Origin: Sunxiuqinia indica
GTDB taxonomy: Bacteria; Bacteroidota; Bacteroidia; Bacteroidales; Prolixibacteraceae
Assembly (NCBI RefSeq): GCF_009847015.1
Contig: NZ_WVEM01000014.1
Location: forward strand, 55,875-119,874
Reading direction: 5' to 3'
DNA length: 64,000 nucleotides
The notes beneath the pieces are model-generated. The model had not been told where the DNA came from. It saw nothing but the letters and a program-made list of their open reading frames with translations, and did not search any database. Positions 7,990 through 17,822 of the stretch are shown piece by piece. The stretch's first letter is position 1. Every line of letters begins with the position of its first letter. Position numbers and translations under genes: made by a program.

Positions 7990-9300
7990 CTAAAACATTT
8001 CCGTATCCTGATCTTCGTCGAAGAACAGCGTAACCTGGCGAGCTACCTCATTTTTCATTTTTGATAAAAAGCCAGGTTGTGTTGAGCGCGTTTTCTTTCC
8101 CTTTTTATTTTTAAAAGAGTTCCTGGTCGTCTCCGAATCTTCTGATTCGGTCAGAGCAGTGAGCAGCAAGCCAAGAACAGTTGCATTTCGAGGATCTTCC
8201 AATTCCTTCCACTGCTCACCAGCTTTCATCCGTGGAATCCCCTTACGAACATCCAGACCTGTTTGAAACTTGATCAACTGGCTCAGGTTAGGCATCAAAG
8301 CACAACCACCAGTTAGTACAATTCCTGCTCCCACTTTATCCATATAGCCCGACTTTTCAATTTGGAAGAAAAAAGCTTCTATAATTTCCTCCATCCGGGC
8401 CTGGATGATAAAAGCCAGGTTTTTAAATGAAATTTCTTTAGGTTCCCATCCGGAAATTCCGGGTATGGTAACCACTTTATCTTCAGGAGCAAAATCCCCC
8501 ATTGCCTGTCCAAACTGTACTTTAAGCGATTCGGCCTGACGGGCTAAAATGGTGCATCCCTCTTTAATATCGTGTGTAATCACATTTCCTCCAAACGGAA
8601 TGAGCGATGAGTAGCACAAAACGCCATCGTGATAAATTGCCATTTTTGTAGTACCTCCGCCAATGTCGAGCATGACGACACCGGCTTCCTTCTCATCTTC
8701 AGAAAGCAGTATTTCGGATGAAGCCAAGGGATCGATCACTGTTTTTCGAACTGTGATTCCAGCTCGCTCGAAGCAAAGCTGTAGGTTATCCTCGTACAAT
8801 TGGGGGGCAACCAAAAGTTTGAAATCCGCTTCCATTCTTTCACCCGTCATCCCAACCGGATTTGGGATACCTGCCTCATTATCGATTGTAAACAACTGCG
8901 GCGACGTATGATAAATTTTATACCCTTCAGGTATTTCAACATTTTTCACCTGTTGAAACATGGCATCAACGTCTTCCTCAGAAACAATCCGGCTTTCGTT
9001 AATGTATCGTTCGCCACGCTTGGTAAACGTTTTTAGTTGTTGCCCGACAATATTGACATACACCTCCTCAATGTCGCCTTCGAACATATCTTCAGCCTGA
9101 CGAATAGCCTCGTGAATGGAAGAAAAAGCTTCGTCGATATTCAACACCACGCCGCGCTTCACGCCCATGGAACAAGATCTTCCGTATCCCAGGATTTCGA
9201 TCGTTCCTTCTCTATTCTTGCGACCGGCTACCACAACCACTTTGGTTGTGCCGACGTCAACTGCTGCTACTATTTTTTCGCTTTTGCCCATAAGCTTCAT
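7990..9300 (-). CDS. ftsA: Cell division protein FtsA
   Basis: 436 residues from the ATG at 9300 (MKLMGKSEKIVAAVDVGTTK); that ATG overlaps the ftsQ stop as ATGA, so it is preferred over an in-frame upstream start inside ftsQ. Actin-like ATPase features are visible: VDVGTTK (phosphate 1), VMLDIGGGTTKMAIY (phosphate 2) and GAGIVLTGGCALMPN (adenosine motif). FtsA polymerises on the membrane, tethers FtsZ and signals to the septal wall machinery. The last residues (LSKMKNEVARQVTLFF then an acidic end) form the expected membrane-targeting amphipathic helix. The acidic last residues are shared with the adjacent FtsZ paralogue. Confidence 0.95.
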   Translation of the reverse strand: MKLMGKSEKIVAAVDVGTTKVVVVAGRKNREGTIEILGYGRSCSMGVKRGVVLNIDEAFSSIHEAIRQAEDMFEGDIEEVYVNIVGQQLKTFTKRGERYINESRIVSEEDVDAMFQQVKNVEIPEGYKIYHTSPQLFTIDNEAGIPNPVGMTGERMEADFKLLVAPQLYEDNLQLCFERAGITVRKTVIDPLASSEILLSEDEKEAGVVMLDIGGGTTKMAIYHDGVLCYSSLIPFGGNVITHDIKEGCTILARQAESLKVQFGQAMGDFAPEDKVVTIPGISGWEPKEISFKNLAFIIQARMEEIIEAFFFQIEKSGYMDKVGAGIVLTGGCALMPNLSQLIKFQTGLDVRKGIPRMKAGEQWKELEDPRNATVLGLLLTALTESEDSETTRNSFKNKKGKKTRSTQPGFLSKMKNEVARQVTLFFDEDQDTEMF

Positions 9301-10052
9301 TTTTTTGTACACACCACCTGATTCGTATATTTCAAGTTTATTTTTGAATAGTATTCCCATCCTACTTTCGAAAATGCCTGATCGTATAAAGCTCTCAGAT
9401 TTCGAAATTTTATTTGAAAATCAACCGTTTTCCCCAACTCAATAATTTGATCGCCAACCAAAGGCGCCATAATCACATCTCCCTGTCTGCTGACCTGCAA
9501 TTGCTCAATCTGAGCGTTCCAGAATTCGTCGCTCCGAATAAACTTTACCATGGGTAACAGCTCTTCTCTGGCATATTGCTCACTAACATCACCGTTTACC
9601 AAAAGCACCTGAGTAGCAACTCCCTGGTTGGCAGGAATCCGGACTCCCTCGTCATCCAGGTAAAAGTTTTCCGTATCATTAATCACACGCAAAATAGGCT
9701 GACGTTGCTTAACTTCAACCATTAGGCGACCTTTAAAATCCATGTCATCGCCAGTCACCCTGCGATAAATTTCAATATTTTTTATGGCTGTCACTTTTCG
9801 AAGTTCAGCCTCCAACTTCTCCGTATTAATACTATCAAAGCGGGTGTTTAGCAAATTTCCTCCTGCTTTTTTTACAAGATCTGCAATCTCCTTTTCGTCA
9901 ATAAACCGAGGCGAATCTTTGTCAATGACTACCACAATCTCATCGCAATGAACTTTCGCCAACTTGCTGGTTGAAAATGCCGTGGTGACGACCACAAAGG
10001 CAACCAACAAACCCAAAAATGCTATTTTTACAATTGACTTAAACATGTTCAA
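9297..10052 (-). CDS. ftsQ: Cell division protein FtsQ
   Basis: 251 residues with one membrane helix near residues 7-27 and a periplasmic part containing a POTRA-like start (VVVIDKDSPRFIDEKEIADL) and the VKQRQPILRVIND motif common to FtsQ/DivIB. It scaffolds the divisome in the periplasm. Its 5' end overlaps murC by 14 bp and its stop overlaps the ftsA start (ATGA), suggesting translational coupling. A second Met at residue 3 could also serve as start. Confidence 0.9.
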   Translation of the reverse strand: MNMFKSIVKIAFLGLLVAFVVVTTAFSTSKLAKVHCDEIVVVIDKDSPRFIDEKEIADLVKKAGGNLLNTRFDSINTEKLEAELRKVTAIKNIEIYRRVTGDDMDFKGRLMVEVKQRQPILRVINDTENFYLDDEGVRIPANQGVATQVLLVNGDVSEQYAREELLPMVKFIRSDEFWNAQIEQLQVSRQGDVIMAPLVGDQIIELGKTVDFQIKFRNLRALYDQAFSKVGWEYYSKINLKYTNQVVCTKK

Positions 10053-11424
10053 TTTCCATTAGCTTTTTCTTAACCGGTTCAACTAAAGTGTCAATATCAC
10101 CTGCTCCCATCATCAGAATCACTCCCGGATCAAATTTCTCAGCCAATTCCGGTAACGACTGTTTCGTAGCCAGTTGTTTATTTTTATTCTGAATTTGATC
10201 AAAAATGAGGCTTGAAGTAACTCCCGGCATCGGTTTCTCTCGTGCCGGGTAAATATCCAGTAAAACGACATTATCCAAACGATCTAATTCTCTGGCAAAG
10301 CCATCAGCAAAATCATTTGTTCGACTATATAGATGGGGTTGAAAAACACCCGTCACCTTACGCCCTGCATACATATCGCGCACCGAAGTGATGGTAGCTC
10401 TCAATTCTTCGGGATGATGTGCGTAATCATCAATCAACACAAATTGCTCGCTTCGATATTGAATATCAAACCGTCGCTTCACCCCTTGATAAGCAGCCAG
10501 AGCAACCATCAATTCTTCGGAATTTGCTCCGGCGAGCAATGCCAACGACGAAGCAGCAATGGCATTCTCCACATTCATTAATCCCGGATAATTTAGGTGC
10601 ATGCCTTCAATTTTACCTTTCGGATGAACCAAATCGAATTGGTAAGCTTCATCAACTAACTGTATGTTTTCAGCAAAAAAATCAGCCTGTTCATTCAACG
10701 AATAGGTGTAATATTTTATATTCTGGTTTCTTGTTTTATCTATTGGCAATCCCTTTTTAATAACAACTGCTCCTTCGCTTTTCACCTGACTTGCAAAAGC
10801 GTTAAAAGAATCAACGATAGCCTCTTCACTTCCATAGATGTCCAGGTGATCCGCATCCATCGATGTAATTACTGCCAGATTGGGGAACAACCGTAAAAAA
10901 GAACGGTCAAATTCATCGGCTTCGGCAACTACCCAGTCGCTATCCGAGCTCAGTAATAAATTGCTCCGGTAGTTTTTCGATATCCCACCCAGAAAAGCAG
11001 TACATCCTAAAGTTGAAGTATAAAGTATGTGAGCCAACATGGTTGAAACGGAAGTTTTTCCATGCGTTCCGGCAACTGCACAACAGCTCAACTCGTTGCA
11101 AATCATTCCCAATACTTCCGAACGTTTTTTCATTGGGAAGCCATTCGACTCCACAACGATTCGTTCGCCTAAATCATTGGGTACTGCCGGAGTAAAAACC
11201 ACCAGACAGTTGCCCTTTTTCAAGTAAGCTGTCAACCACTCAGGCCGATCATCAAAATGAATATCAATTCCCTCTGATTGCAATTCACGCGTCAAGGCAG
11301 TTTCCGTTCGGTCGTAACCGGATACCTCGTACCCGGCATGCTTAAAGTAGCGCGCCAAAGCACTCATCCCGATTCCTCCGATTCCGAGAAAATAAACCTG
11401 CGTGATATTTGCTAATCCAATCAT
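10039..11424 (-). CDS. murC: UDP-N-acetylmuramate--L-alanine ligase MurC
   Basis: 461 residues. N-terminal UDP-binding Rossmann motif GIGGIGMSALA (about 14-24), ATP loop GTHGKTS at 119-125, then the Mur ligase central and C-terminal domains with DDYAHHPEE. It adds L-alanine to UDP-MurNAc in the cytoplasm, the first amino acid of the peptide stem. Length is typical. Start overlaps the end of murG by four bases (ATGA), so translation is probably coupled. Confidence 0.96.
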   Translation of the reverse strand: MIGLANITQVYFLGIGGIGMSALARYFKHAGYEVSGYDRTETALTRELQSEGIDIHFDDRPEWLTAYLKKGNCLVVFTPAVPNDLGERIVVESNGFPMKKRSEVLGMICNELSCCAVAGTHGKTSVSTMLAHILYTSTLGCTAFLGGISKNYRSNLLLSSDSDWVVAEADEFDRSFLRLFPNLAVITSMDADHLDIYGSEEAIVDSFNAFASQVKSEGAVVIKKGLPIDKTRNQNIKYYTYSLNEQADFFAENIQLVDEAYQFDLVHPKGKIEGMHLNYPGLMNVENAIAASSLALLAGANSEELMVALAAYQGVKRRFDIQYRSEQFVLIDDYAHHPEELRATITSVRDMYAGRKVTGVFQPHLYSRTNDFADGFARELDRLDNVVLLDIYPAREKPMPGVTSSLIFDQIQNKNKQLATKQSLPELAEKFDPGVILMMGAGDIDTLVEPVKKKLMEIEHV

Positions 11425-12524
11425 AAATCCTTCACTTCATTTAAAATGACATTCACAATGTCGGCTGTTGCATTTGGCCGAGCCATTTGCTTGCTGTTTT
11501 TCGATAACTCTGCTAATTTCTCTTTATCCTTAATAAGCTCAAATGCTGTTGGAAATAAATTCTTTACCGCATCTGAATCCTTCACCATCACAGCCGCGTT
11601 ATTATCCACCAGTGCCATCGCATTTTTTGTTTGATGATCTTCCGCCACATTCGGAGAAGGCACCAGTATTGAAGGCTTGCCCAGTAAACATATTTCAGAA
11701 ATAGTCGCTGCTCCCGCTCTTGAAATAACCAAATCAGCTACAGCAAAAGCTTTATCCATATGAGCTAAAAATTGATGCAGCTGTATATTTTCCCGAAGTT
11801 TTCCGTTTAATCGTTCCAAAATAGCATTGTGGTAAACTTTACCCGACTGCCAAATAACCTGAACACCAGAGTGATCAACAAAATCCATATTGTCAAGGAT
11901 GCTTTCGTTTAATGTTTTGGCACCCAAACTACCACCCAACATTAAAACAACCGGCATATCTTCTTTCAAACCAAGCAACTTCAGAGCCTTTTTCTTATCC
12001 ACTTTCTCCAACAAATTCTGCCGTATTGGATTTCCCGTTACGACCAATTTATCTTGAGGGAAATATTTGTCCATTCCCTGATAAGCCACACAAATTTTGC
12101 GAGCCGACTTTGCCAACAATTTATTGGTTACACCAGCATAGGAGTTCTGTTCCTGAATGACCGTGGGAATACCTTTCTGGTTAGCCGCTTTTAGCAACGG
12201 TCCACTTGCATATCCTCCCACTCCAATGGCAATATCGGGTTTAAAATTCCGAACGATCTTACGTGCTTCGAACATACTCTTATTCAGCAACCACAAAAAC
12301 TTGAACATCTTTAGAGAAAACTTCCGGGGCATACCGATTACCGGGAGTCCGTATATTGGATAGCCAGCAATTGGGACGCGTTCCATTTCCATTCTTCCTA
12401 AAGCTCCAACAAATAAAATATCAACTTCTGGAACACGAGCTTTAATCTCGTTGGCAATGGATAGAGCCGGAAACAAATGTCCCCCGGTTCCTCCGCCGCT
12501 AATGATAACTTTTAATTTTGTCAT
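11421..12524 (-). CDS. murG: UDP-GlcNAc--lipid I N-acetylglucosaminyltransferase MurG
   Basis: 367 residues with the GT28 N-terminal motif SGGGTGGHLFPALSIA (about residues 9-24), GVGGYASGPLL, and the C-terminal sugar-nucleotide site SRAGAATISEICLLGKPSIL. It converts lipid I to lipid II on the inner face of the cytoplasmic membrane. One base separates it from the upstream ftsW; it overlaps murC by four bases. Confidence 0.96.
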   Translation of the reverse strand: MTKLKVIISGGGTGGHLFPALSIANEIKARVPEVDILFVGALGRMEMERVPIAGYPIYGLPVIGMPRKFSLKMFKFLWLLNKSMFEARKIVRNFKPDIAIGVGGYASGPLLKAANQKGIPTVIQEQNSYAGVTNKLLAKSARKICVAYQGMDKYFPQDKLVVTGNPIRQNLLEKVDKKKALKLLGLKEDMPVVLMLGGSLGAKTLNESILDNMDFVDHSGVQVIWQSGKVYHNAILERLNGKLRENIQLHQFLAHMDKAFAVADLVISRAGAATISEICLLGKPSILVPSPNVAEDHQTKNAMALVDNNAAVMVKDSDAVKNLFPTAFELIKDKEKLAELSKNSKQMARPNATADIVNVILNEVKDL

Positions 12525-12525
12525 T

Positions 12526-13725
12526 TTACAATTCCTCGTCTTCGTCCGGCATATCGACTACAACCGGTGGTTCAACAACTTGATTTTTACGCTGATTGTG
12601 ATAACTAACAGATAAAATGGCTCCAAATGAAACTGCCGTAAAAAGCATTGAAGTACCGCCCATACTCACCCATGGCAATGGTTGCCCGGTAACAGGTGCC
12701 GCTCCAACCGAAACCGCCATATTGATGACAGCCTGAAATACGAGCAGCAAAACTAGTCCTGCGGTTAAGAATGCAGGGTAAGTCCGTTTAGATCGCCTGA
12801 CAATAACAACACCTCGATACAACAGGATGAGGTAGAGTAAAGCGACAAAAAAACCTCCTACTATTCCATACTCTTCAATAATTATAGCATATATAAAATC
12901 ATTATACGCAGCCTCCATATAGTTACTCACCTCACTCCTTCCGGGCCCTTTTCCGAATGTTCCTCCTTCATAGATTGCTAACTTAGCGTAATCAGCCTGA
13001 GTTGTTCCCAACTCTGCATCATCATCACCCGATACAAAATCATCAATCCGTTCTTTAAAGGTATGAACACGTCCGGCCCATTCAGGAAGATAGTCAGCCG
13101 TTGAATATACTAACAGCAATAACAGCACTCCTGTTGCGAATGTGAGGAATAAAAATTTTAGCGGAATTCGTGCAATCAACATCAGCACCATAATACTGGC
13201 AAAAATGAGAGCTGAAGTAGAAATATCGCCGTAAAAGATAATACCACAAACAACTCCACTCACACCCATCACCCACAAAAAAGCCTTTTTTAAATCCTCT
13301 TTCGTTTTTTGACGCTTGGCCAATACTTTTGCCACAAACATCACTAAAGAAATCTTCGCCAACTCAGCGGGCTGAAAACTCAAAAAGCCCAGATCAAGCG
13401 AACGTGGGGTTGGTTTAGAAGGTGTTAGTTTATACTGAACAATGGCAGCCAGCAAGGCGCCGATTGTTATCATCAAAAGTAGTGGAGCAATATAGGTGTA
13501 GAACTTAACAGGTATCACATTAACAAGGAAGGTCATTACCCCAAAACCAAGCAATAGGAAGACAAGCTGCCTGATTAGGTAATAGCCGGTATTGCCACCT
13601 GCCTCGCGGTAGGCCAAGCGCCCCGTGGCGCTGTATACAATCAACAATGAGATGAGCGATAAAAATACCAACACCACCCAAAGTATCCGGTCTCCTTTTA
13701 ATATTTTACCTATTGAAAAATCCAT
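12526..13725 (-). CDS. ftsW: SEDS family septal peptidoglycan polymerase FtsW
   Basis: 399 residues, about ten hydrophobic membrane segments, with the SEDS signatures GFLSFQPAELAKISLVMF and LPWVSMGGTSMLF near the C-terminus. FtsW polymerises lipid II at the septum together with its cognate class B PBP, encoded at 17822-19936 in the same cluster. The C-terminus is a short acidic cytoplasmic tail. The large extracytoplasmic loop (about residues 215-255) is acidic. Confidence 0.94.
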   Translation of the reverse strand: MDFSIGKILKGDRILWVVLVFLSLISLLIVYSATGRLAYREAGGNTGYYLIRQLVFLLLGFGVMTFLVNVIPVKFYTYIAPLLLMITIGALLAAIVQYKLTPSKPTPRSLDLGFLSFQPAELAKISLVMFVAKVLAKRQKTKEDLKKAFLWVMGVSGVVCGIIFYGDISTSALIFASIMVLMLIARIPLKFLFLTFATGVLLLLLVYSTADYLPEWAGRVHTFKERIDDFVSGDDDAELGTTQADYAKLAIYEGGTFGKGPGRSEVSNYMEAAYNDFIYAIIIEEYGIVGGFFVALLYLILLYRGVVIVRRSKRTYPAFLTAGLVLLLVFQAVINMAVSVGAAPVTGQPLPWVSMGGTSMLFTAVSFGAILSVSYHNQRKNQVVEPPVVVDMPDEDEEL

Positions 13726-13763
13726 TCTTCTTTCGTTACAAAATCATCTCAATCCAAAAAAAA

Positions 13764-15101
13764 CTACAACTCGCGTACGGCCATTTTAAATTGGCGACCA
13801 CGATCTTCATAATTATCGAACAAGTCGAAACTTGCACACGCAGGCGACAACAAAACGGTTTCTCCATCCTTGGCCAGATAATAAGCAGACCGAACGGCGT
13901 CTTTCATATCTTGCGTTTCAATAATATCCGGCACAATACCGACAAAGGCTTCCATTATCTTTCGATTGTCGGTCCCAAGACAAATGATCGCTTTCACTTT
14001 ATCTTTCACCAAGTCTTTCAGGGCATCGTAATCGTTGCCTTTGTCAACTCCTCCTGCAATCCACACAATCGGCTTGCTTAAACTCTCCAGCGCATACCAG
14101 GTCGAATTCACATTGGTTGCCTTTGAATCGTTGATAAACTCGATCCCATGAACGCGCAGAAAGCGCTCCAAACGATGCTCTACCCCTTTGAAATCAGAAA
14201 GACTTTCTCTGATTTTTTCGTTCCTGATATTCAACACCATTCCGGTTAACCCCGCTGCCATGGAGTTGTAGGTGTTGTGTCTTCCCTGTAATGCGATATC
14301 AAAAATGGACATATTGAATGATTTTTGTTTCCAATTGATTAATAGTTCTTCCCCTTTTATTCCTGCTCCATTTTCCGGAGTCTCTGTCCAACCAAATGGC
14401 AAGCACATAGCTGGTATATTTCTTTTCTCTATTTCTTTTTGAATGATCGGATCATCAGCACCATAGATGAAATAATTCTCTTCAGTTTGGTTTTGCAGAA
14501 TTCGAAATTTTGAATCCACATAGTTTTGCAACTGATAATCATATCGATCTAAATGATCTGGCGTAATATTGAGCAAAACTGCTACATCCGCTTTAAACTC
14601 ATACATGCCATCCAACTGAAAGCTGCTTAACTCAATGACGTAATAGTCAAAATCTCTTTCAGCAACCTGCCACGCAAGGCTTTGTCCAACATTTCCAGCC
14701 AACCCAACATTAAAACCCGCTTCTTTTAGCAGATGATAAGTCATCATGGTTGTGGTTGTTTTGCCATTGCTCCCGGTAATACAAATTGTTTTAGCCTTGG
14801 TGTACCTTCCTGCAAATTCGATTTCCGAAATCACCGGAATTTCCAGTTCTCTTAATTTCAGAATCAGTGGAGCTTTGTCCGGCACTCCCGGGCTTTTTAT
14901 CACCAAGTTAGCATTTACAATTTGCTCTTCTGAATGCTTGCTCTCTTCATAAAGAATATCAGACTCTGTTAGAACGTGTTTGTATTTATCTTGTACTTTT
15001 CCGGCATCGGTAACCAACACCTCAAAGCCTTGTTTTTTTGCTAAAATAGCAGCACCAACACCACTTTCTCCTGCTCCTATTACTACGACACGACTTGCCA
15101 T
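13764..15101 (-). CDS. murD: UDP-N-acetylmuramoylalanine--D-glutamate ligase MurD
   Basis: 445 residues; N-terminal GAGESGVGAAILA dinucleotide-like fold, ATP loop GSNGKTT at 110-116, and C-terminal VLLSPACASFDLFDNYEDRG, the D-glutamate-binding signature of MurD. It adds D-Glu to UDP-MurNAc-L-Ala. Gap of 38 bp to ftsW and only two bases to mraY. Confidence 0.96.
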   Translation of the reverse strand: MASRVVVIGAGESGVGAAILAKKQGFEVLVTDAGKVQDKYKHVLTESDILYEESKHSEEQIVNANLVIKSPGVPDKAPLILKLRELEIPVISEIEFAGRYTKAKTICITGSNGKTTTTMMTYHLLKEAGFNVGLAGNVGQSLAWQVAERDFDYYVIELSSFQLDGMYEFKADVAVLLNITPDHLDRYDYQLQNYVDSKFRILQNQTEENYFIYGADDPIIQKEIEKRNIPAMCLPFGWTETPENGAGIKGEELLINWKQKSFNMSIFDIALQGRHNTYNSMAAGLTGMVLNIRNEKIRESLSDFKGVEHRLERFLRVHGIEFINDSKATNVNSTWYALESLSKPIVWIAGGVDKGNDYDALKDLVKDKVKAIICLGTDNRKIMEAFVGIVPDIIETQDMKDAVRSAYYLAKDGETVLLSPACASFDLFDNYEDRGRQFKMAVREL

Positions 15102-15103
15102 AA

Positions 15104-16354
15104 CTACCTCATTTTAAGCGTAACAATAGTCAGAACGGCCAATATAATTCCCACAATCCAAAAGCGCGTAACAATCTTCGCCTCCGGAATTCCCTTTTTT
15201 TGATAGTGATGGTGAATCGGACTCATCAGAAAAACCCGGTGCCCTTCACCATATTTGCGTTTTGTATATTTAAAATAGGCAACCTGAATAATCACCGATA
15301 AATTTTCAACCAAAAAGATTCCGCACAACAAGGGAATCAGAATCTCTTTACGGATAATAACTGCAAAAACTGCTAAAATACCACCCAGTGCTAAACTTCC
15401 GGTATCGCCCATAAACACCTGTGCCGGGTATGAATTGTACCATAAAAAGCCGACTGTTGCACCTATGAATGCTGCAATAAATATCGTCAGTTCTCCAATA
15501 TTGGGAATGTACATGATATTCAGGTAATCAGAGTAAATGACGTTACCACTGACGTATGCTAAAATCCCCAAAGTCACCCCGCTAATTGCCGACGTTCCGG
15601 TTGCCAGTCCATCGATTCCATCAGTTAAATTGGCGGCATTTGAAACCGCCGTAATGATGAGAATAATAGCCAAAGCGTACACCAGCCAACGCCAGAATTT
15701 CCCTGTTTGATCGGCAAATGGCACCAACCAGGCATAATCGAATTCATGGTTTTTAATGAATGGGATAGTGGTGCGAGTTGATTTTACATCCTTGGTTACG
15801 AACTGCACATCCTGAAGCCCGGATTCAACATCAATTACAATTTCCTTTTTAAAATCGCCACTTTCGTTCAGCACCCTTTCCCGTACAACTACTTCTTCAG
15901 AAAAATAGAGCGTTGAAGCTACAATAACTCCTAAACTAATTTGGCCTAAAATTTTAAACTTGCCGGCCAGGCCTTCTTTATCTTTCAGAAACACTTTGAT
16001 GTAATCATCAGTAAAGCCAATCAGTCCCAACCAAATTGTTGTAATCAACATCAGGAGGATGTAGATATTATCAAGCTTAGCAAATAGTAGCGTAGGAATG
16101 ATAATTGAAGCCAGAATAATCAGTCCCCCCATGGTCGGCGTGCCTTTCTTTTGTATCTGACCTTCCAGCCCTAAGTCGCGGACCTCTTCTCCAATCTGCT
16201 TCTTGTGTAGAAAGTTGATCAGTTTGCGACCAAATCCCATCGTAATGAACAGCGATGTAATAATAGCCGCCGCTGAGCGAAATGAGATGTATTGTACCAT
16301 CCCAATTCCGGGAATATCTAAATATTTCAACCACTCGTACAGTAAATGAATCAT
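15104..16354 (-). CDS. mraY: Phospho-N-acetylmuramoyl-pentapeptide transferase MraY
   Basis: 416 residues, about ten membrane helices, with the family signatures [18 protein letters not shown] (catalytic Asp pair), [12 protein letters not shown] and [11 protein letters not shown]. It makes lipid I from UDP-MurNAc-pentapeptide and undecaprenyl phosphate. About 60 residues (roughly 150-215, including [13 protein letters not shown]) form an insertion compared with the ~360-residue proteobacterial enzyme; longer MraY proteins are usual in Bacteroidota. Confidence 0.96.
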   Translation of the reverse strand: MIHLLYEWLKYLDIPGIGMVQYISFRSAAAIITSLFITMGFGRKLINFLHKKQIGEEVRDLGLEGQIQKKGTPTMGGLIILASIIIPTLLFAKLDNIYILLMLITTIWLGLIGFTDDYIKVFLKDKEGLAGKFKILGQISLGVIVASTLYFSEEVVVRERVLNESGDFKKEIVIDVESGLQDVQFVTKDVKSTRTTIPFIKNHEFDYAWLVPFADQTGKFWRWLVYALAIILIITAVSNAANLTDGIDGLATGTSAISGVTLGILAYVSGNVIYSDYLNIMYIPNIGELTIFIAAFIGATVGFLWYNSYPAQVFMGDTGSLALGGILAVFAVIIRKEILIPLLCGIFLVENLSVIIQVAYFKYTKRKYGEGHRVFLMSPIHHHYQKKGIPEAKIVTRFWIVGIILAVLTIVTLKMR

Positions 16355-16364
16355 CTTGCTGTAT

Positions 16365-17822
16365 TTAGTTTAAATTGAAAATTTCTTTAATAACCTCTTT
16401 ATCATCGAAATGATGTTTCACCCCGTTGATTTCCTGATAATCTTCATGACCCTTGCCAGCAACAAGAACGATATCACCGGGCTGTGCCAACATGCATGCT
16501 GTGCGAATGGCTTCTTTCCGACTAACGATAGAAAGCACTTTATTCTTCTGGTGTGGCTCAATACCGGTTTCCATATCAGCAATAATTTGCTCCGGCACTT
16601 CACTCCGAGGATTGTCTGATGTGAGGATCACTTTATCGCTTTGCGATGCCGCCTCCTGTGCCATCACCGGACGCTTTGTTTTATCACGATCACCACCAGC
16701 ACCAATAACCGTAATCACCTGCTCGTTGCCCGTTCGAATATCAGTAATTCCATTCAACACATTTTTCAATGCATCGGGTGTGTGAGCATAGTCTACCACA
16801 GCATATCTCCCATCAACCGAGCGAAGAATTTCAAACCGTCCGGCAACAGATCTCATCTCGCTAATCACTGGCAGTATACTTTCGACTTCTTCGCCCAATA
16901 AAATCGCCGAACCATAAACAGCCATTAAATTGTAAGCATTAAACAGACCCGCGAAATGAGTCCAGACCTCCCGGCCATCAACATCCAGCAACATGCCGTC
17001 AAAATGTTTTTCGAGCACTTTACATTTGAAATCAGCCAACGATCTTAACCCGTATGTTTTTTTAACTGCTTGTGTATTTTGAAGCATGACCATGCCATTT
17101 TTCTCATCGGCATTCGTGAGTGCAAATGCTGATTTGGGAAGCTGGTCAAAAAACTTTTTCTTGGCTTTTAAGTACTCAGCAAAAGTTTGATGATAATCCA
17201 GATGATCGTGGGTTAGATTTGTAAAGACTCCTCCATCAAACTCAACTCCTGCAACACGGTCCTGGTGAATGGCATGCGAACTCACCTCCATGAAGCAATA
17301 ATCACAACCGGCATCAACCATTTTTGCCATTATTGCCTGAATTTGCAATGCATCCGGGGTTGTATGTGTTGCAGGTAATTCTTCGTCTCCCACATAATAT
17401 TTTATAGTTGAAATTAAACCAACCTGATACCCCAATTTCTTAAATACACGATACAGCAAGGTTGCAATGGTTGTCTTGCCGTTTGTTCCGGTTACTCCCA
17501 CAACTTTCAAGTTAGAAGAAGGATTGCGATAAAAATTAGCTGCCAAGCGCCCAAAAACAGAAGCTGTATTTTTCATTTTTACCAAAGTAGCCGACCCAGT
17601 CTGAACACCATCAAATCTCTCTGCAATAATCACCTTCGCTCTTTCATTCAACGCATTTCCTATAAATTGGTGTCCATCGACATGTGTGCCGGCTACCGCG
17701 ACAAAAACATCGCCCTCACTCACTTTCCTGGAATCGAATTGCAATTCGCCTACGTCTACCGAATCGTTCCCTTCGATCACTTCGTATTCCAGTCCTTTCA
17801 ATATGTCACTCAGCTTCATCAT
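16365..17822 (-). CDS. murE: UDP-MurNAc-tripeptide synthetase MurE (meso-DAP type)
   Basis: 485 residues with ATP loop GTNGKTT at 112-118 and the substrate motif DNPRSE at 403-408. DNPR is characteristic of enzymes adding meso-diaminopimelate rather than lysine, which tells the peptidoglycan chemotype. The start overlaps the end of the upstream PBP gene by one base (TAATG). A second Met directly follows the first, so the start may be residue 2. Confidence 0.95.
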   Translation of the reverse strand: MMKLSDILKGLEYEVIEGNDSVDVGELQFDSRKVSEGDVFVAVAGTHVDGHQFIGNALNERAKVIIAERFDGVQTGSATLVKMKNTASVFGRLAANFYRNPSSNLKVVGVTGTNGKTTIATLLYRVFKKLGYQVGLISTIKYYVGDEELPATHTTPDALQIQAIMAKMVDAGCDYCFMEVSSHAIHQDRVAGVEFDGGVFTNLTHDHLDYHQTFAEYLKAKKKFFDQLPKSAFALTNADEKNGMVMLQNTQAVKKTYGLRSLADFKCKVLEKHFDGMLLDVDGREVWTHFAGLFNAYNLMAVYGSAILLGEEVESILPVISEMRSVAGRFEILRSVDGRYAVVDYAHTPDALKNVLNGITDIRTGNEQVITVIGAGGDRDKTKRPVMAQEAASQSDKVILTSDNPRSEVPEQIIADMETGIEPHQKNKVLSIVSRKEAIRTACMLAQPGDIVLVAGKGHEDYQEINGVKHHFDDKEVIKEIFNLN

